Positions 25,167-32,908 of a stretch of DNA of 64,000 nt are shown piece after piece (within the stretch, counting starts at the first letter, position 1; each line of letters begins with the position of its first letter). Made by a program: the position numbers and the translations under genes. The notes under the pieces are model-generated. The model did not search any database and was not told where the DNA came from. It saw only the letters and a list, made by a program, of their open reading frames with translations. Origin of the DNA: Flavobacteriaceae bacterium GF1 (GTDB lineage: Bacteria; Bacteroidota; Bacteroidia; Flavobacteriales; Flavobacteriaceae). The stretch lies in assembly GCA_009797885.1 (NCBI GenBank), contig WNKP01000003.1, positions 1 to 64,000 of the forward strand, given 5' to 3'.

Positions 25167-26408
25167 TTATTTCTGTACAACGGCCTGCGGCAAAGGATTG
25201 AACAAATCTTTAACATCGACTTGATTTTTAAGAATATCGTCAAAGGTCTCCCTTTCCCGAATCAAGTGCGCCTCTCCCTTGTACCAAAGCACTTCCGCAG
25301 GGCGATACCTGGAGTTGTAGTTACTGGCCATGGTAAAGCAGTACGCACCGGCATTTTTAAAGGCTAAAATGTCGCCTTCGGCTATTTCGTTGATCCTGCG
25401 ATTATTTCCAAAGGTATCCGTTTCACAGATGTAGCCGACAACGGAGTAGTAGCGTTCCCGGCCCTTGGGATTTGAGATGTTCACAATCTCATGTTTGGCG
25501 CCGTAGAGCATGGGACGGATCAAATGGTTGAAACCGGAATCCACTTGGGCAAAGACCGTTGAGGTGGTTTGTTTTACCACATTTACCTTGGTCAAAAAAT
25601 AACCGGCTTCACTGACCAAAAACTTTCCGGGCTCAAAGGCCAGGGTCAAGGGTTGGCCATATTCCTCGCAAAATTGATTGAATCTTTTCGATAGTTTCTT
25701 TCCCAACTCTTCAACGTTGGTCTGTATGTCCCCTTTTTTGTAGGGTACCTTAAATCCGCTCCCAAAATCAATAAATTCAAGGCCTTTAAAGTGCTTTGCC
25801 GTTTCAAAGAGGATTTCGGAAGCGTAAAGAAAAACATCTATGTCCAAAATATCGCTTCCGGTGTGCATATGGATACCATTGATCTTCATATTGGTCAATT
25901 CCACAATTCGCAGCAAATGGGGGATTTGGTGGATACTGATACCAAATTTTGAATCAATATGTCCAACGGATATGTTGGAATTTCCACCTGCCATCACATG
26001 CGGGTTAATTCGGATGCAAACGGGAACATCGGGATGTTTAGTACCAAATTGTTCCAAAATGGAGAGATTGTCAATATTGATTTGGACACCTAAAGCAGCC
26101 GCTTCCTCAATCTCTTCCAAGGAAACCCCGTTCGGTGTATAAATTATGGATTCAGGGCGAAACCCCGCCATTAATCCCAGATTCACTTCCTGTATCGATA
26201 CGGTGTCCAACCCACTTCCCAGACTATTCATTAAGCGCAGGATGGAAATATTGGAAAGGGCCTTTGCGGCATAATTCAACCGAAGGCTCTGCACATCCTT
26301 AAAAGCACTCGTTAAACGCTGGTATTGGGCGGAAATCTTTTCGGCATCATAAACATATACAGGGGCGCCATAGGCCTTGGCAATGGAAACTAAGTGATTG
26401 GGTTTCAT
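25167..26408 (-). CDS. lysA: Diaminopimelate decarboxylase
   Basis: A 413-residue PLP enzyme that makes L-lysine from meso-diaminopimelate, the last step of lysine synthesis. The PLP-binding Lys is K49 (LNYAAKAL). Other family marks are GIHMHTGSD (phosphate-side loop), the glycine motif DFGSGFK, EPGKFLVSEAG and the CETDTFG motif that supplies the Cys-Glu pair at the active site. The C-terminal beta domain has FKNAGAYCFTMASNYNSR. Length is normal. It is divergent from the Lon N-domain gene, with an inverted repeat between them. Confidence 0.95.
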   Translation of the reverse strand: MKPNHLVSIAKAYGAPVYVYDAEKISAQYQRLTSAFKDVQSLRLNYAAKALSNISILRLMNSLGSGLDTVSIQEVNLGLMAGFRPESIIYTPNGVSLEEIEEAAALGVQINIDNLSILEQFGTKHPDVPVCIRINPHVMAGGNSNISVGHIDSKFGISIHQIPHLLRIVELTNMKINGIHMHTGSDILDIDVFLYASEILFETAKHFKGLEFIDFGSGFKVPYKKGDIQTNVEELGKKLSKRFNQFCEEYGQPLTLAFEPGKFLVSEAGYFLTKVNVVKQTTSTVFAQVDSGFNHLIRPMLYGAKHEIVNISNPKGRERYYSVVGYICETDTFGNNRRINEIAEGDILAFKNAGAYCFTMASNYNSRYRPAEVLWYKGEAHLIRERETFDDILKNQVDVKDLFNPLPQAVVQK

Positions 26409-26483
26409 ATCTCAATTTTGTTCAAAGCTAAAATAATGGCCTTTCCAGGACAAAATTTAGCGTTCTGAATATAAATTTATAAC

Positions 26484-26510
26484 GTTTTGTTGTAAAAATA
26501 ACAACAAAAC
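26484..26510. promoter_or_regulatory. Perfect inverted repeat between lysA and the Lon N-domain gene
   Basis: Arms GTTTTGTTGT (26484-26493) and ACAACAAAAC (26501-26510) with a 7-base AT-rich centre. It lies in a 151-bp divergent intergenic region, 75 bases from lysA and 50 from the other gene, so it could be an operator for either promoter. Confidence 0.45.
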
Positions 26511-26559
26511 ATAGTTGTGGCTTATCTGCTGACTGCTTATTTTTAGAAAAAAGAATTTT

Positions 26560-27201
26560 ATGAAACTTCCTCTTTTTCCTTTACAGTCCGTTTTTTTTCC
26601 CGGAGAAACCGTTCCACTCCACATTTTTGAGGAACGTTACAAGCAACTGATCAATGATTGCCGGGACGAAGCCATAACGTTTGGCATTCCCGTTTTCATT
26701 AATAACACCGTTGAATATGGAACCGAAGTACAGTTGGTTGAAGTCGTAAACACCTATGATTCCGGGGAAATGGATGTGGTCTGTATTGCACGACAGGTAT
26801 TTAAGATATTAACGTTTGACAACGAAATGGAAGGTAAACTATATGCGGGCGGCATTGTGGAATTCCTGGACTCCAATAATGATGCGGAACTTTCCCTAAG
26901 GAAGGAAGTGTACGATAAGATGAAAAAGCTTTATGATCTAATGTCCGTGCAATTTCCGACCATTCCATTGGATAAATTCAATAGCTATGCCTTTGGCCAT
27001 AAAATGGGGCTTTCCTTTGAGCAGGAATACGAACTGCTAAAACTGTCCAATGAGACCCAGCGTTTACAGTATATCGCAACACATTTGGATACCACCACCA
27101 CCGTTTTGGAACAAATCAACCGGACCAAGGCGGTCATAGAAATGAACGGCCACTTTAAAAATTTTGACCCCTTGGATTTCAAGGATTTTAAGGTAAACTA
27201 G
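26560..27201 (+). CDS. Lon protease N-terminal (substrate-binding) domain protein
   Basis: A 213-residue cytosolic protein made only of the Lon N-terminal (LonSB, PUA-like) domain. It begins MKLPLFPLQSVFFPGETVPL, followed by HIFEERYKQLINDC, the hallmark of the family, and has a C-terminal helical part (FEQEYELLKLSNETQRLQYI). There is no ATPase or protease domain, so it is a stand-alone adaptor or binding protein. Its role is not established; such proteins are widespread in Bacteroidota. It is a single gene. Confidence 0.92.
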   Translation: MKLPLFPLQSVFFPGETVPLHIFEERYKQLINDCRDEAITFGIPVFINNTVEYGTEVQLVEVVNTYDSGEMDVVCIARQVFKILTFDNEMEGKLYAGGIVEFLDSNNDAELSLRKEVYDKMKKLYDLMSVQFPTIPLDKFNSYAFGHKMGLSFEQEYELLKLSNETQRLQYIATHLDTTTTVLEQINRTKAVIEMNGHFKNFDPLDFKDFKVN

Positions 27202-27274
27202 CTAGATTTCCCTCCAAAACAAAAACAGACTCTAAATCTTTGTTTTTTAATTATTAATTAAGGTAGCTGTTTCC

Positions 27275-27282
27275 TATTTTTG
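27275..27282 (+). promoter_or_regulatory. sucC -7 promoter element
   Basis: TATTTTTG at 27275-27282, 26 bases before the sucC ATG at 27308. A matching TTTG at the expected distance is not visible. Confidence 0.5.
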
Positions 27283-27307
27283 TGGCCTTAATTTAACAAA
27301 TGGACCT

Positions 27308-28501
27308 ATGAACCTTCATGAATATCAAGGTAAAGAGATTTTAGCTAGTTTTGGTGTACGTGTGCAGCGTGGATTAGTTGCCCATAATGCTAAGGAGGCC
27401 GTAAGCGCTGCAAAGCAATTGACCCAGGAAACGGGAACGGGGTGGCACGTTATCAAAGCACAGGTACATGCTGGAGGTCGTGGGAAAGGTGGCGGCGTAA
27501 AGTTGGCCAAAAACCTGAAAGAAGTTGAAGAACTGGCCGGTAATATCATTGGGATGAACTTGGTGACCCCACAAACCTCTGCTGAAGGGAAAAAGGTACA
27601 TCAGGTTTTGGTGGCGGAAGACGTGTATTATCCCGGCGATAGTGAAACCAGTGAGTTCTACATGTCGGTTTTATTGAACCGAGGTACTGGTAGGAATATG
27701 ATTATGTATTCCACGGAAGGGGGCATGGATATTGAAGAAGTTGCGGAAAAGACACCACATTTGATTTTTACCGAGGAGGTAGATCCCGCTACGGGACTAT
27801 TGCCCTTTCAAGCCAGAAAGATTGCATTTAACCTGGGGTTGTCCGGAGCGGCCTTCAAGGAAATGGTAAGGTTTGTTTCTTCGTTGTACAAGGCGTACAG
27901 GGAAAGTGATGCAAGCCTTTTTGAGATCAATCCCGTATTAAAGACTTCGGATGATAAAATAATGGCCGTTGATGCCAAGGTTACCATTGATGATAATTCC
28001 CTTTACAGAAGGAAGGCCTATGCGGAAATGAGGGATTTGAGGGAGGAGAATGCCATTGAAGTGGAAGCAAGGGCCGTTGGGTTGAATTATGTGGATTTGG
28101 ATGGTAATGTAGGCTGCATGGTCAATGGTGCAGGTTTGGCAATGGCTACCATGGATTTAATTAAAATGGCAGGTGGTGAACCCGCAAACTTTTTGGACGT
28201 GGGCGGCACGGCCGATGCCAAAAGGGTAGAGGAGGCTTTCCGAATTATTCTGAAGGATGCCAATGTAAAGGCCATCCTTATCAATATCTTTGGCGGAATC
28301 GTTCGATGTGATCGGGTGGCACAAGGTGTTGTTGATGCCTACAAAAACATGGGGGATTCCATACAAGTGCCAATTATCGTAAGGCTTCAAGGCACCAATG
28401 CAGAACTGGCTAAGGAAATTATTGACAGTTCAGGTTTGGCCGTACATTCTGCGGTTCAGTTCCAGGAGGCTGCGGACAAGGTGAAGGAAGTACTGTCCTA
28501 G
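27308..28501 (+). CDS. sucC: Succinyl-CoA ligase (ADP/GDP-forming) beta subunit
   Basis: A 397-residue subunit of the TCA-cycle enzyme that converts succinyl-CoA to succinate with ATP or GTP formation. It starts MNLHEYQGKEILASFGVRV and has an ATP-grasp fold with KAQVHAGGRGKGGGVKLAK, FEINPVLKTSDDKIMAVDAK for the metal-binding Glu/Asp, and the CoA-ligase end FLDVGGTADAKRVEEAFRI and INIFGGIVRCDRVA. It is full length. The alpha subunit sucD is not adjacent: a strong terminator follows. In Flavobacteria the two genes are often apart. Confidence 0.97.
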   Translation: MNLHEYQGKEILASFGVRVQRGLVAHNAKEAVSAAKQLTQETGTGWHVIKAQVHAGGRGKGGGVKLAKNLKEVEELAGNIIGMNLVTPQTSAEGKKVHQVLVAEDVYYPGDSETSEFYMSVLLNRGTGRNMIMYSTEGGMDIEEVAEKTPHLIFTEEVDPATGLLPFQARKIAFNLGLSGAAFKEMVRFVSSLYKAYRESDASLFEINPVLKTSDDKIMAVDAKVTIDDNSLYRRKAYAEMRDLREENAIEVEARAVGLNYVDLDGNVGCMVNGAGLAMATMDLIKMAGGEPANFLDVGGTADAKRVEEAFRIILKDANVKAILINIFGGIVRCDRVAQGVVDAYKNMGDSIQVPIIVRLQGTNAELAKEIIDSSGLAVHSAVQFQEAADKVKEVLS

Positions 28502-28525
28502 GAACCCGCAATAATCAATAAGATC

Positions 28526-28553
28526 AAAGGAGGCCAATTGGCCTCCTTTTTTG
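28526..28553 (+). terminator. sucC terminator
   Basis: A perfect 10-bp stem AAAGGAGGCC/GGCCTCCTTT (28526-28535 and 28540-28549) with an AATT loop and a T-rich tail (TTTTGTTTGG). Confidence 0.9.
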
Positions 28554-28691
28554 TTTGGTCAAGACTTTCCTTGGACAGGGACCAATCATAAAAAGGAGTT
28601 AAACCCTTGGAATCGTGTAACATAAATAAGGGATATCCCATCTTTTATTTAAAGTCATCAATCATTTTTATCAATCCTAAAACAATCAGTC

Positions 28692-29027
28692 ATGAAAAAA
28701 AGAAGTGTGCTTTCTGCTGTAGCAGTCCTATGTTGTGTATTGCTCGTTTCCGCCAATGAACCAAGAATTGTAACTCCTGAAAGGTCCATCTCGGAACAAT
28801 TGGAAGAAATCCTTTCGGGGAATGCAATAGATGCCGACAAAAAAGACGCTCTGGCCAGAGTCCTGTTTACCATCAATTCAGAGGGGAAAATCGAAATTAT
28901 GAAAATCAGTTCCAAGAGGAAAGATCTCAGGTGGTTTCTCAACAGGAAACTAAAAGGAAAAAAGTTGGAAGTTTCGAACGATACCTATGGGGAAGTCTTT
29001 GTTGTGAATGTTCGCTTTACTTCCTAA
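28692..29027 (+). CDS. Small secreted protein, TonB-C-like fold, paralogue 1
   Basis: A 111-residue protein with a signal peptide (cleavage near VSA, residue 20). The mature part has VLFTINSEGKIEIMKISSKR followed by a helix and GEVFVVNVRFTS, a beta-alpha-beta arrangement like the TonB C-terminal domain, but with no TonB helix or linker. It is a paralogue of the protein at 29429-29761: RFTINKEGEI aligns with LFTINSEGKI and the ends match (VNVRFTS against VPIRITV). The two are separate units, each with a terminator. Function unknown. Confidence 0.7.
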   Translation: MKKRSVLSAVAVLCCVLLVSANEPRIVTPERSISEQLEEILSGNAIDADKKDALARVLFTINSEGKIEIMKISSKRKDLRWFLNRKLKGKKLEVSNDTYGEVFVVNVRFTS

Positions 29028-29428
29028 TTCAAATACGCATATGAACAATGGGTAATGTTTTTCTAACATTGCCCTATTTTCAATTTCGCTATGATATATC
29101 CCTTTGAATGAACAATGGAAGTGGATACGTACTTTCTTTTTAGTATTCCCTAAGATTTTTAGAGTTTTTAATACGGCTTTTTAAGCTGCGGTAATGGGAA
29201 AATAAAATCTCAAAATTTTAAATCAAGGTTATCAAATTTAAATATGCATTAAATTGATGGGCACGGTTACTATGGACGGAACATTAGAAGTAATTTTGAA
29301 TCGACAAAAAAAAAGTGATTGTTTTCATAAAATTGTATTAAAATCATAATTTATTGTAACATTATCATTTTTTATACGTTTTTTTGACATATTCATCAAA
29401 TCTATCAATCTCAAAAAACGAAATCATC
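29028..29428. other. AT-rich intergenic region between the two small paralogues
   Basis: This 400-bp gap has no credible gene. It contains a terminator-like hairpin for the upstream gene at 29050-29074 (GGGTAATGTT and AACATTGCCC, one G-T pair, followed by TATTTT) and a very AT-rich stretch near 29180-29428, presumably the promoter region of the gene at 29429. A small RNA cannot be excluded from sequence alone. Confidence 0.5.
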
Positions 29429-29761
29429 ATGAGAAAATCCAGTTTGTTATTTTTTGCCACGGCATTGTTTGCCGTTGGAACCTTATCTGCTACCACGACG
29501 GAAGATTTGAAACCGACTAAGAAATTAGCATATCAAATCCTTAAAATGTTGGAGACCAACTCTTTTGATATTGAAGATGACATGGTTGCCGATGTACGCT
29601 TTACGATCAATAAAGAGGGTGAGATTGTTGTATTGTCGGTAGATACCGAAGTCGAGGTGTTGGAAAACTTTGTAAAAGCACGATTGAACTATCAAAAAGT
29701 GGAATTGGAAAATGCTAGGGAAGGGCAATTGTATACCGTTCCCATACGAATTACAGTCTAA
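29429..29761 (+). CDS. Small secreted protein, TonB-C-like fold, paralogue 2
   Basis: A 110-residue protein. ATG 29429 was chosen because it opens a clean signal peptide (MRKSSLLFFATALFAVGTLSA); the frame extends to 29384 without a plausible leader. The mature part has DVRFTINKEGEIVVLSVDTE, a helix (LENFVKARLNY) and GQLYTVPIRITV, the same fold as its paralogue at 28692. It is acidic. A periplasmic role is likely, but no partner is known. Confidence 0.7.
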   Translation: MRKSSLLFFATALFAVGTLSATTTEDLKPTKKLAYQILKMLETNSFDIEDDMVADVRFTINKEGEIVVLSVDTEVEVLENFVKARLNYQKVELENAREGQLYTVPIRITV

Positions 29762-29791
29762 GAAACTGTGATTATTTGAGTTAGTTATGGA

Positions 29792-29819
29792 AATCCTGGG
29801 AATCCCCCAGGATTTTTTC
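29792..29819 (+). terminator. Terminator of the 29429 gene
   Basis: A 9-bp stem AATCCTGGG/CCCAGGATT (29792-29800 and 29806-29814), 5-base loop, then a run of six T. Confidence 0.85.
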
Positions 29820-29867
29820 GTTATACGAAATGGCTTTTTAAACAGTTATATAGTATAAATCCAAACC

Positions 29868-30269
29868 ATGAATTCCTACCAAGAAAAGTTGAGCATTCTC
29901 AGTGAGCTTATTGCATTTGCCCGGGTGGACTATAAAATGAAGGATGATGAATACGACTTTTTGTTAAGTGTGGCCAATTTAATGGAGGTCAAAAAATCAT
30001 CTTTGGATGATCTTCTTAAGAATAAGACCGAAATCTCCGTACCCAGAACGCAAACCGATCGCATAGTTCAATTCCACCGATTATTGCTTATGATGAACAT
30101 TGATAATGAGCAACATAAAAAGGAAATAGAAAAACTACATAACATTGGATTATGGATGGGCCTTCCGCCCTCGGCAATCTCCCAGGTTTTGGAAGTTATG
30201 CACCAATATCCCAATAAGGCGGTTCCCCCTAAAGTACTACTGGGCATTTTTCGGGCCCACTACAACTAA
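29868..30269 (+). CDS. TerB-like helical protein
   Basis: A 133-residue, all-helical cytosolic protein with a TerB-like pattern: an acidic first helix (LSILSELIAFARVDYKMKDD) with the EYDFLLSVANLM repeat, and a second half (RLLLMMNIDNEQHKKEIEKL, GLPPSAISQVLEVM). The family binds metal through acidic residues in tellurite-resistance and stress proteins. Small proteins like this are sometimes mislabelled as excinuclease subunits because of nearby uvrB; there is no such similarity here. Function unknown. It precedes hsp20 on the same strand. Confidence 0.65.
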   Translation: MNSYQEKLSILSELIAFARVDYKMKDDEYDFLLSVANLMEVKKSSLDDLLKNKTEISVPRTQTDRIVQFHRLLLMMNIDNEQHKKEIEKLHNIGLWMGLPPSAISQVLEVMHQYPNKAVPPKVLLGIFRAHYN

Positions 30270-30271
30270 TA

Positions 30272-30343
30272 TGTCACTATGACACTTTTATGTACGGCAA
30301 AACTGACATAAAGACAGTTTTTTGTTGCTGGTATAGCTTTTGT
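30272..30343 (+). promoter_or_regulatory. hsp20 regulatory region: two palindromes and a sigma54-like promoter
   Basis: TGTCA-CTA-TGACA at 30272-30284 and AAAACTG/CAGTTTT (30299-30305 and 30315-30321) are inverted repeats upstream of CTGGTATAGCTTTTGT at 30328-30343. That last sequence keeps the TGG and TTG of a -24/-12 (sigma54) promoter at the correct spacing, with four mismatches. It also contains TATAGCTTTTG, close to a -7 box. The ATG is 39 bases downstream. Confidence 0.45.
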
Positions 30344-30381
30344 CCACTACTTGATGAGTTTAATTTTAAAAAGCGATTACC

Positions 30382-30801
30382 ATGTTAACTAAAAGAAACA
30401 ATTTAATATTTCCAAGTTTGATGAACGATTTCTTCAAGCCAGATTGGTTTGGGGGAATGGATACGTTTGCCAACGTCCCTGCCGTAAATATAAGGGAAAA
30501 CGAAACGGATTTTATGTTGGAATTGGCAATTCCTGGTTTTAAAAAGGAAGATTTTAACATAGAAATAGACAACGAAGTCCTTACCATTTCATCCAATACT
30601 AAAGCGGAGCATACCACTAAGGAAGAAAATTATACGAGGAGGGAGTTTTCAGTTTCTTCATTCAGGCGGGCTTTCACCTTGCCTGAGACCGTGGACACGG
30701 ATAAAATTGATGCCCTTTATGAGGCTGGGGTTTTAAAAGTGACCCTTCCTAAAAAAGAGGAGGCGTTGCCCAAACCAAAACGTCTCATTGAAATAGGATA
30801 A
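30382..30801 (+). CDS. Small heat-shock protein, Hsp20/alpha-crystallin
   Basis: A 139-residue chaperone of the Hsp20 family. It has a short N-terminal arm (FPSLMNDFFKPDWFGGMD), an alpha-crystallin domain (ETDFMLELAIPGFKKEDFNI, LTISSNTK) with a conserved REFSVSSFRRAFTLPETVD, a late A..EAGVLKVTLPKKE, and a C-terminal tail with PKRLIEIG. It binds unfolding proteins without ATP. The upstream region suggests stress control. A strong hairpin follows, shared with uvrB. Confidence 0.93.
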   Translation: MLTKRNNLIFPSLMNDFFKPDWFGGMDTFANVPAVNIRENETDFMLELAIPGFKKEDFNIEIDNEVLTISSNTKAEHTTKEENYTRREFSVSSFRRAFTLPETVDTDKIDALYEAGVLKVTLPKKEEALPKPKRLIEIG

Positions 30802-30857
30802 GAATTTATGGCACCAACAAAAGGTGTTTCATAAGGTTGGTTTGTTTAGTTGGTTAA

Positions 30858-30890
30858 GGAAAACGCCGCATTTGCGGCGTTTTCCTTTTT
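30858..30890. terminator. Bidirectional terminator, hsp20 / uvrB
   Basis: A perfect 13-bp GC-rich stem GGAAAACGCCGCA/TGCGGCGTTTTCC (30858-30870 and 30873-30885) between convergent genes, with T-rich sequence on the plus strand and the uvrB stop at 30890 on the other side. Confidence 0.85.
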
Positions 30891-32878
30891 TAATCTTGTT
30901 CTTGAAGCATTTTTATTTCGTCCCTTAGTTTGGCCGCTTCCATGAAATTGAGTTCTTTGGCAGCTTTCTCCATGGCTTTTCGCTTGTCCCTTATTATTTT
31001 TTCCTTTTGCTGGGGCGTTAAGTATTCCAAATCAGGTTCCGCGGCGCGTAAAGCTTCTTTTTCAAAATGATAGGTCGAAACCGAATTTTTGGCCAACGCA
31101 TTGTCCAGGCTTTTGTTCAAGGCTTTGGGGACGATATTGTTTTCCGTATTGTAGGCCATTTGTTTTTCCCGTCGATAGTTGGTCTCGTCAATGGTTTTCT
31201 GCATGCTGTCCGTAATCGTATCCGCATACATAATGGCTTTTCCGTTTAAGTTTCGTGCGGCCCGACCAACAGTCTGGGTCAGCGAACGATTACTGCGGAG
31301 AAAACCTTCTTTGTCTGCATCCAAGATTGCAACCAGTGACACCTCGGGCAAATCCAACCCTTCCCTAAGAAGATTTACGCCCACCAGGACATCAAAGAGG
31401 CCCTTACGTAAATCCTGCATGATTTCCACACGTTCCAGAGTGTCCACATCACTGTGGATATAACGACAGCGGATGTCTATTCGGGTGAGGTATTTGACCA
31501 ATTCCTCGGCCATACGTTTGGTCAATGTGGTGACCAGGGTACGTTCATCCAATTCCACCCGTTTCTGTATTTCTTCGATCAGATCGTCTATTTGATTGAG
31601 ACTTGGCCTTACTTCAATCTCGGGGTCCAAAAGTCCTGTTGGACGTATCACCTGTTCCACATATACCCCTTCACTCAATTGCAATTCATACTCGGCCGGA
31701 GTGGCACTTACATAGATCACCTGATTTTGGAGCGCTTCAAATTCCTCAAATTTCAAGGGTCTGTTATCCAAGGCAGCGGGAAGTCGAAAACCGTATTCCA
31801 CCAAATTTTCCTTTCGGGAGCGATCACCGCCGTACATGGCATGTACCTGTGGAATGGTTACATGACTTTCATCAATAACGATAAGATAATCATCGGGAAA
31901 ATAATCAAGTAAACAGAAAGGCCGCGTTCCAGGCTGCCTTCCGTCCAAGTATCTGGAGTAGTTTTCAATTCCGGAACAGTATCCCAATTCACGGATCATT
32001 TCCAAATCGAAATTGGTACGCTCCTCCAATCGTTTGGCTTCCAATGGCCTCCCTATTTGTTTAAAGTAATCCACTTGGTTCACCAGGTCGTCCTGAATTT
32101 CCCTAATGGCATTTTGAAGTATATCCGGGGAGGTCACGAACATATTGGCCGGATAGATATTTAGGGTATCATAAATTTCTATTACCGAATTGTTATGCGG
32201 ATCCAAGGCCTCAATCTCTTCAATTTCATCCCCAAAAAAATGAATTCGGAAAGCGTGATCGGCATACCCTGGAAAAACATCGACCACATCGCCCTTTACC
32301 CTAAAGTTTCCATTCCTAAAATCTGCTGTGGTCCTTGAATAGAGGCTTTGTACCAGTTGATGTAGAAATTTTGTTCGGGAAATGACCTGGTCCCTATGGA
32401 TGGAAATAACATTTTTTTGAAATTCAACAGGATTTCCAATACCATAAAGACAAGAAACGGAAGCGACGACCAACACATCCCTTCTACCGGAAAGTAAGGA
32501 GGAGGTTGCGCTCAAACGCAGCTTTTCAATATCCTCGTTTATGGATAGATCCTTTTCAATATACGTTCCACTTGTGGGGATATAGGCCTCCGGCTGGTAG
32601 TAATCATAATACGATACGAAATATTCGACGGCGTTGTCAGGAAAAAATTGCTTGAATTCGGAATACAATTGGGCGGCCAAAGTTTTGTTATGGGCAAGGA
32701 CCAAAGTGGGCCGTTGTACCTCGGCCACTACGTTGGCCACCGTAAACGTTTTTCCGGAACCGGTTACCCCCAACAAGGTTTGATGGGCATCTCCTGAGGA
32801 AATCCCATTGGACAATTGCTTTATGGCTTCAGGCTGATCTCCGGTAGGTTTGAAATCCGAAACTACTTTAAATTTCAT
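30890..32878 (-). CDS. uvrB: UvrABC excinuclease subunit B
   Basis: A 662-residue helicase-like subunit of nucleotide excision repair; with UvrA it verifies lesions and loads UvrC. Walker A is GVTGSGKTF (37-45). The beta-hairpin region (EYFVSYYDYYQPEAYIPTSG), DESHVTIPQVHAMYGGDRSR, VIRPTGLLDPEI, GVNLLREGLDLPEV and QTVGRAARN are present. The UVR motif for UvrC binding is at the end (KELNFMEAAKLRDEIKMLQ). It is full length and stands alone. Confidence 0.97.
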   Translation of the reverse strand: MKFKVVSDFKPTGDQPEAIKQLSNGISSGDAHQTLLGVTGSGKTFTVANVVAEVQRPTLVLAHNKTLAAQLYSEFKQFFPDNAVEYFVSYYDYYQPEAYIPTSGTYIEKDLSINEDIEKLRLSATSSLLSGRRDVLVVASVSCLYGIGNPVEFQKNVISIHRDQVISRTKFLHQLVQSLYSRTTADFRNGNFRVKGDVVDVFPGYADHAFRIHFFGDEIEEIEALDPHNNSVIEIYDTLNIYPANMFVTSPDILQNAIREIQDDLVNQVDYFKQIGRPLEAKRLEERTNFDLEMIRELGYCSGIENYSRYLDGRQPGTRPFCLLDYFPDDYLIVIDESHVTIPQVHAMYGGDRSRKENLVEYGFRLPAALDNRPLKFEEFEALQNQVIYVSATPAEYELQLSEGVYVEQVIRPTGLLDPEIEVRPSLNQIDDLIEEIQKRVELDERTLVTTLTKRMAEELVKYLTRIDIRCRYIHSDVDTLERVEIMQDLRKGLFDVLVGVNLLREGLDLPEVSLVAILDADKEGFLRSNRSLTQTVGRAARNLNGKAIMYADTITDSMQKTIDETNYRREKQMAYNTENNIVPKALNKSLDNALAKNSVSTYHFEKEALRAAEPDLEYLTPQQKEKIIRDKRKAMEKAAKELNFMEAAKLRDEIKMLQEQD

Positions 32879-32908
32879 TAAGTAAATGTACGAAAGGGGG
32901 TGGGAAAT

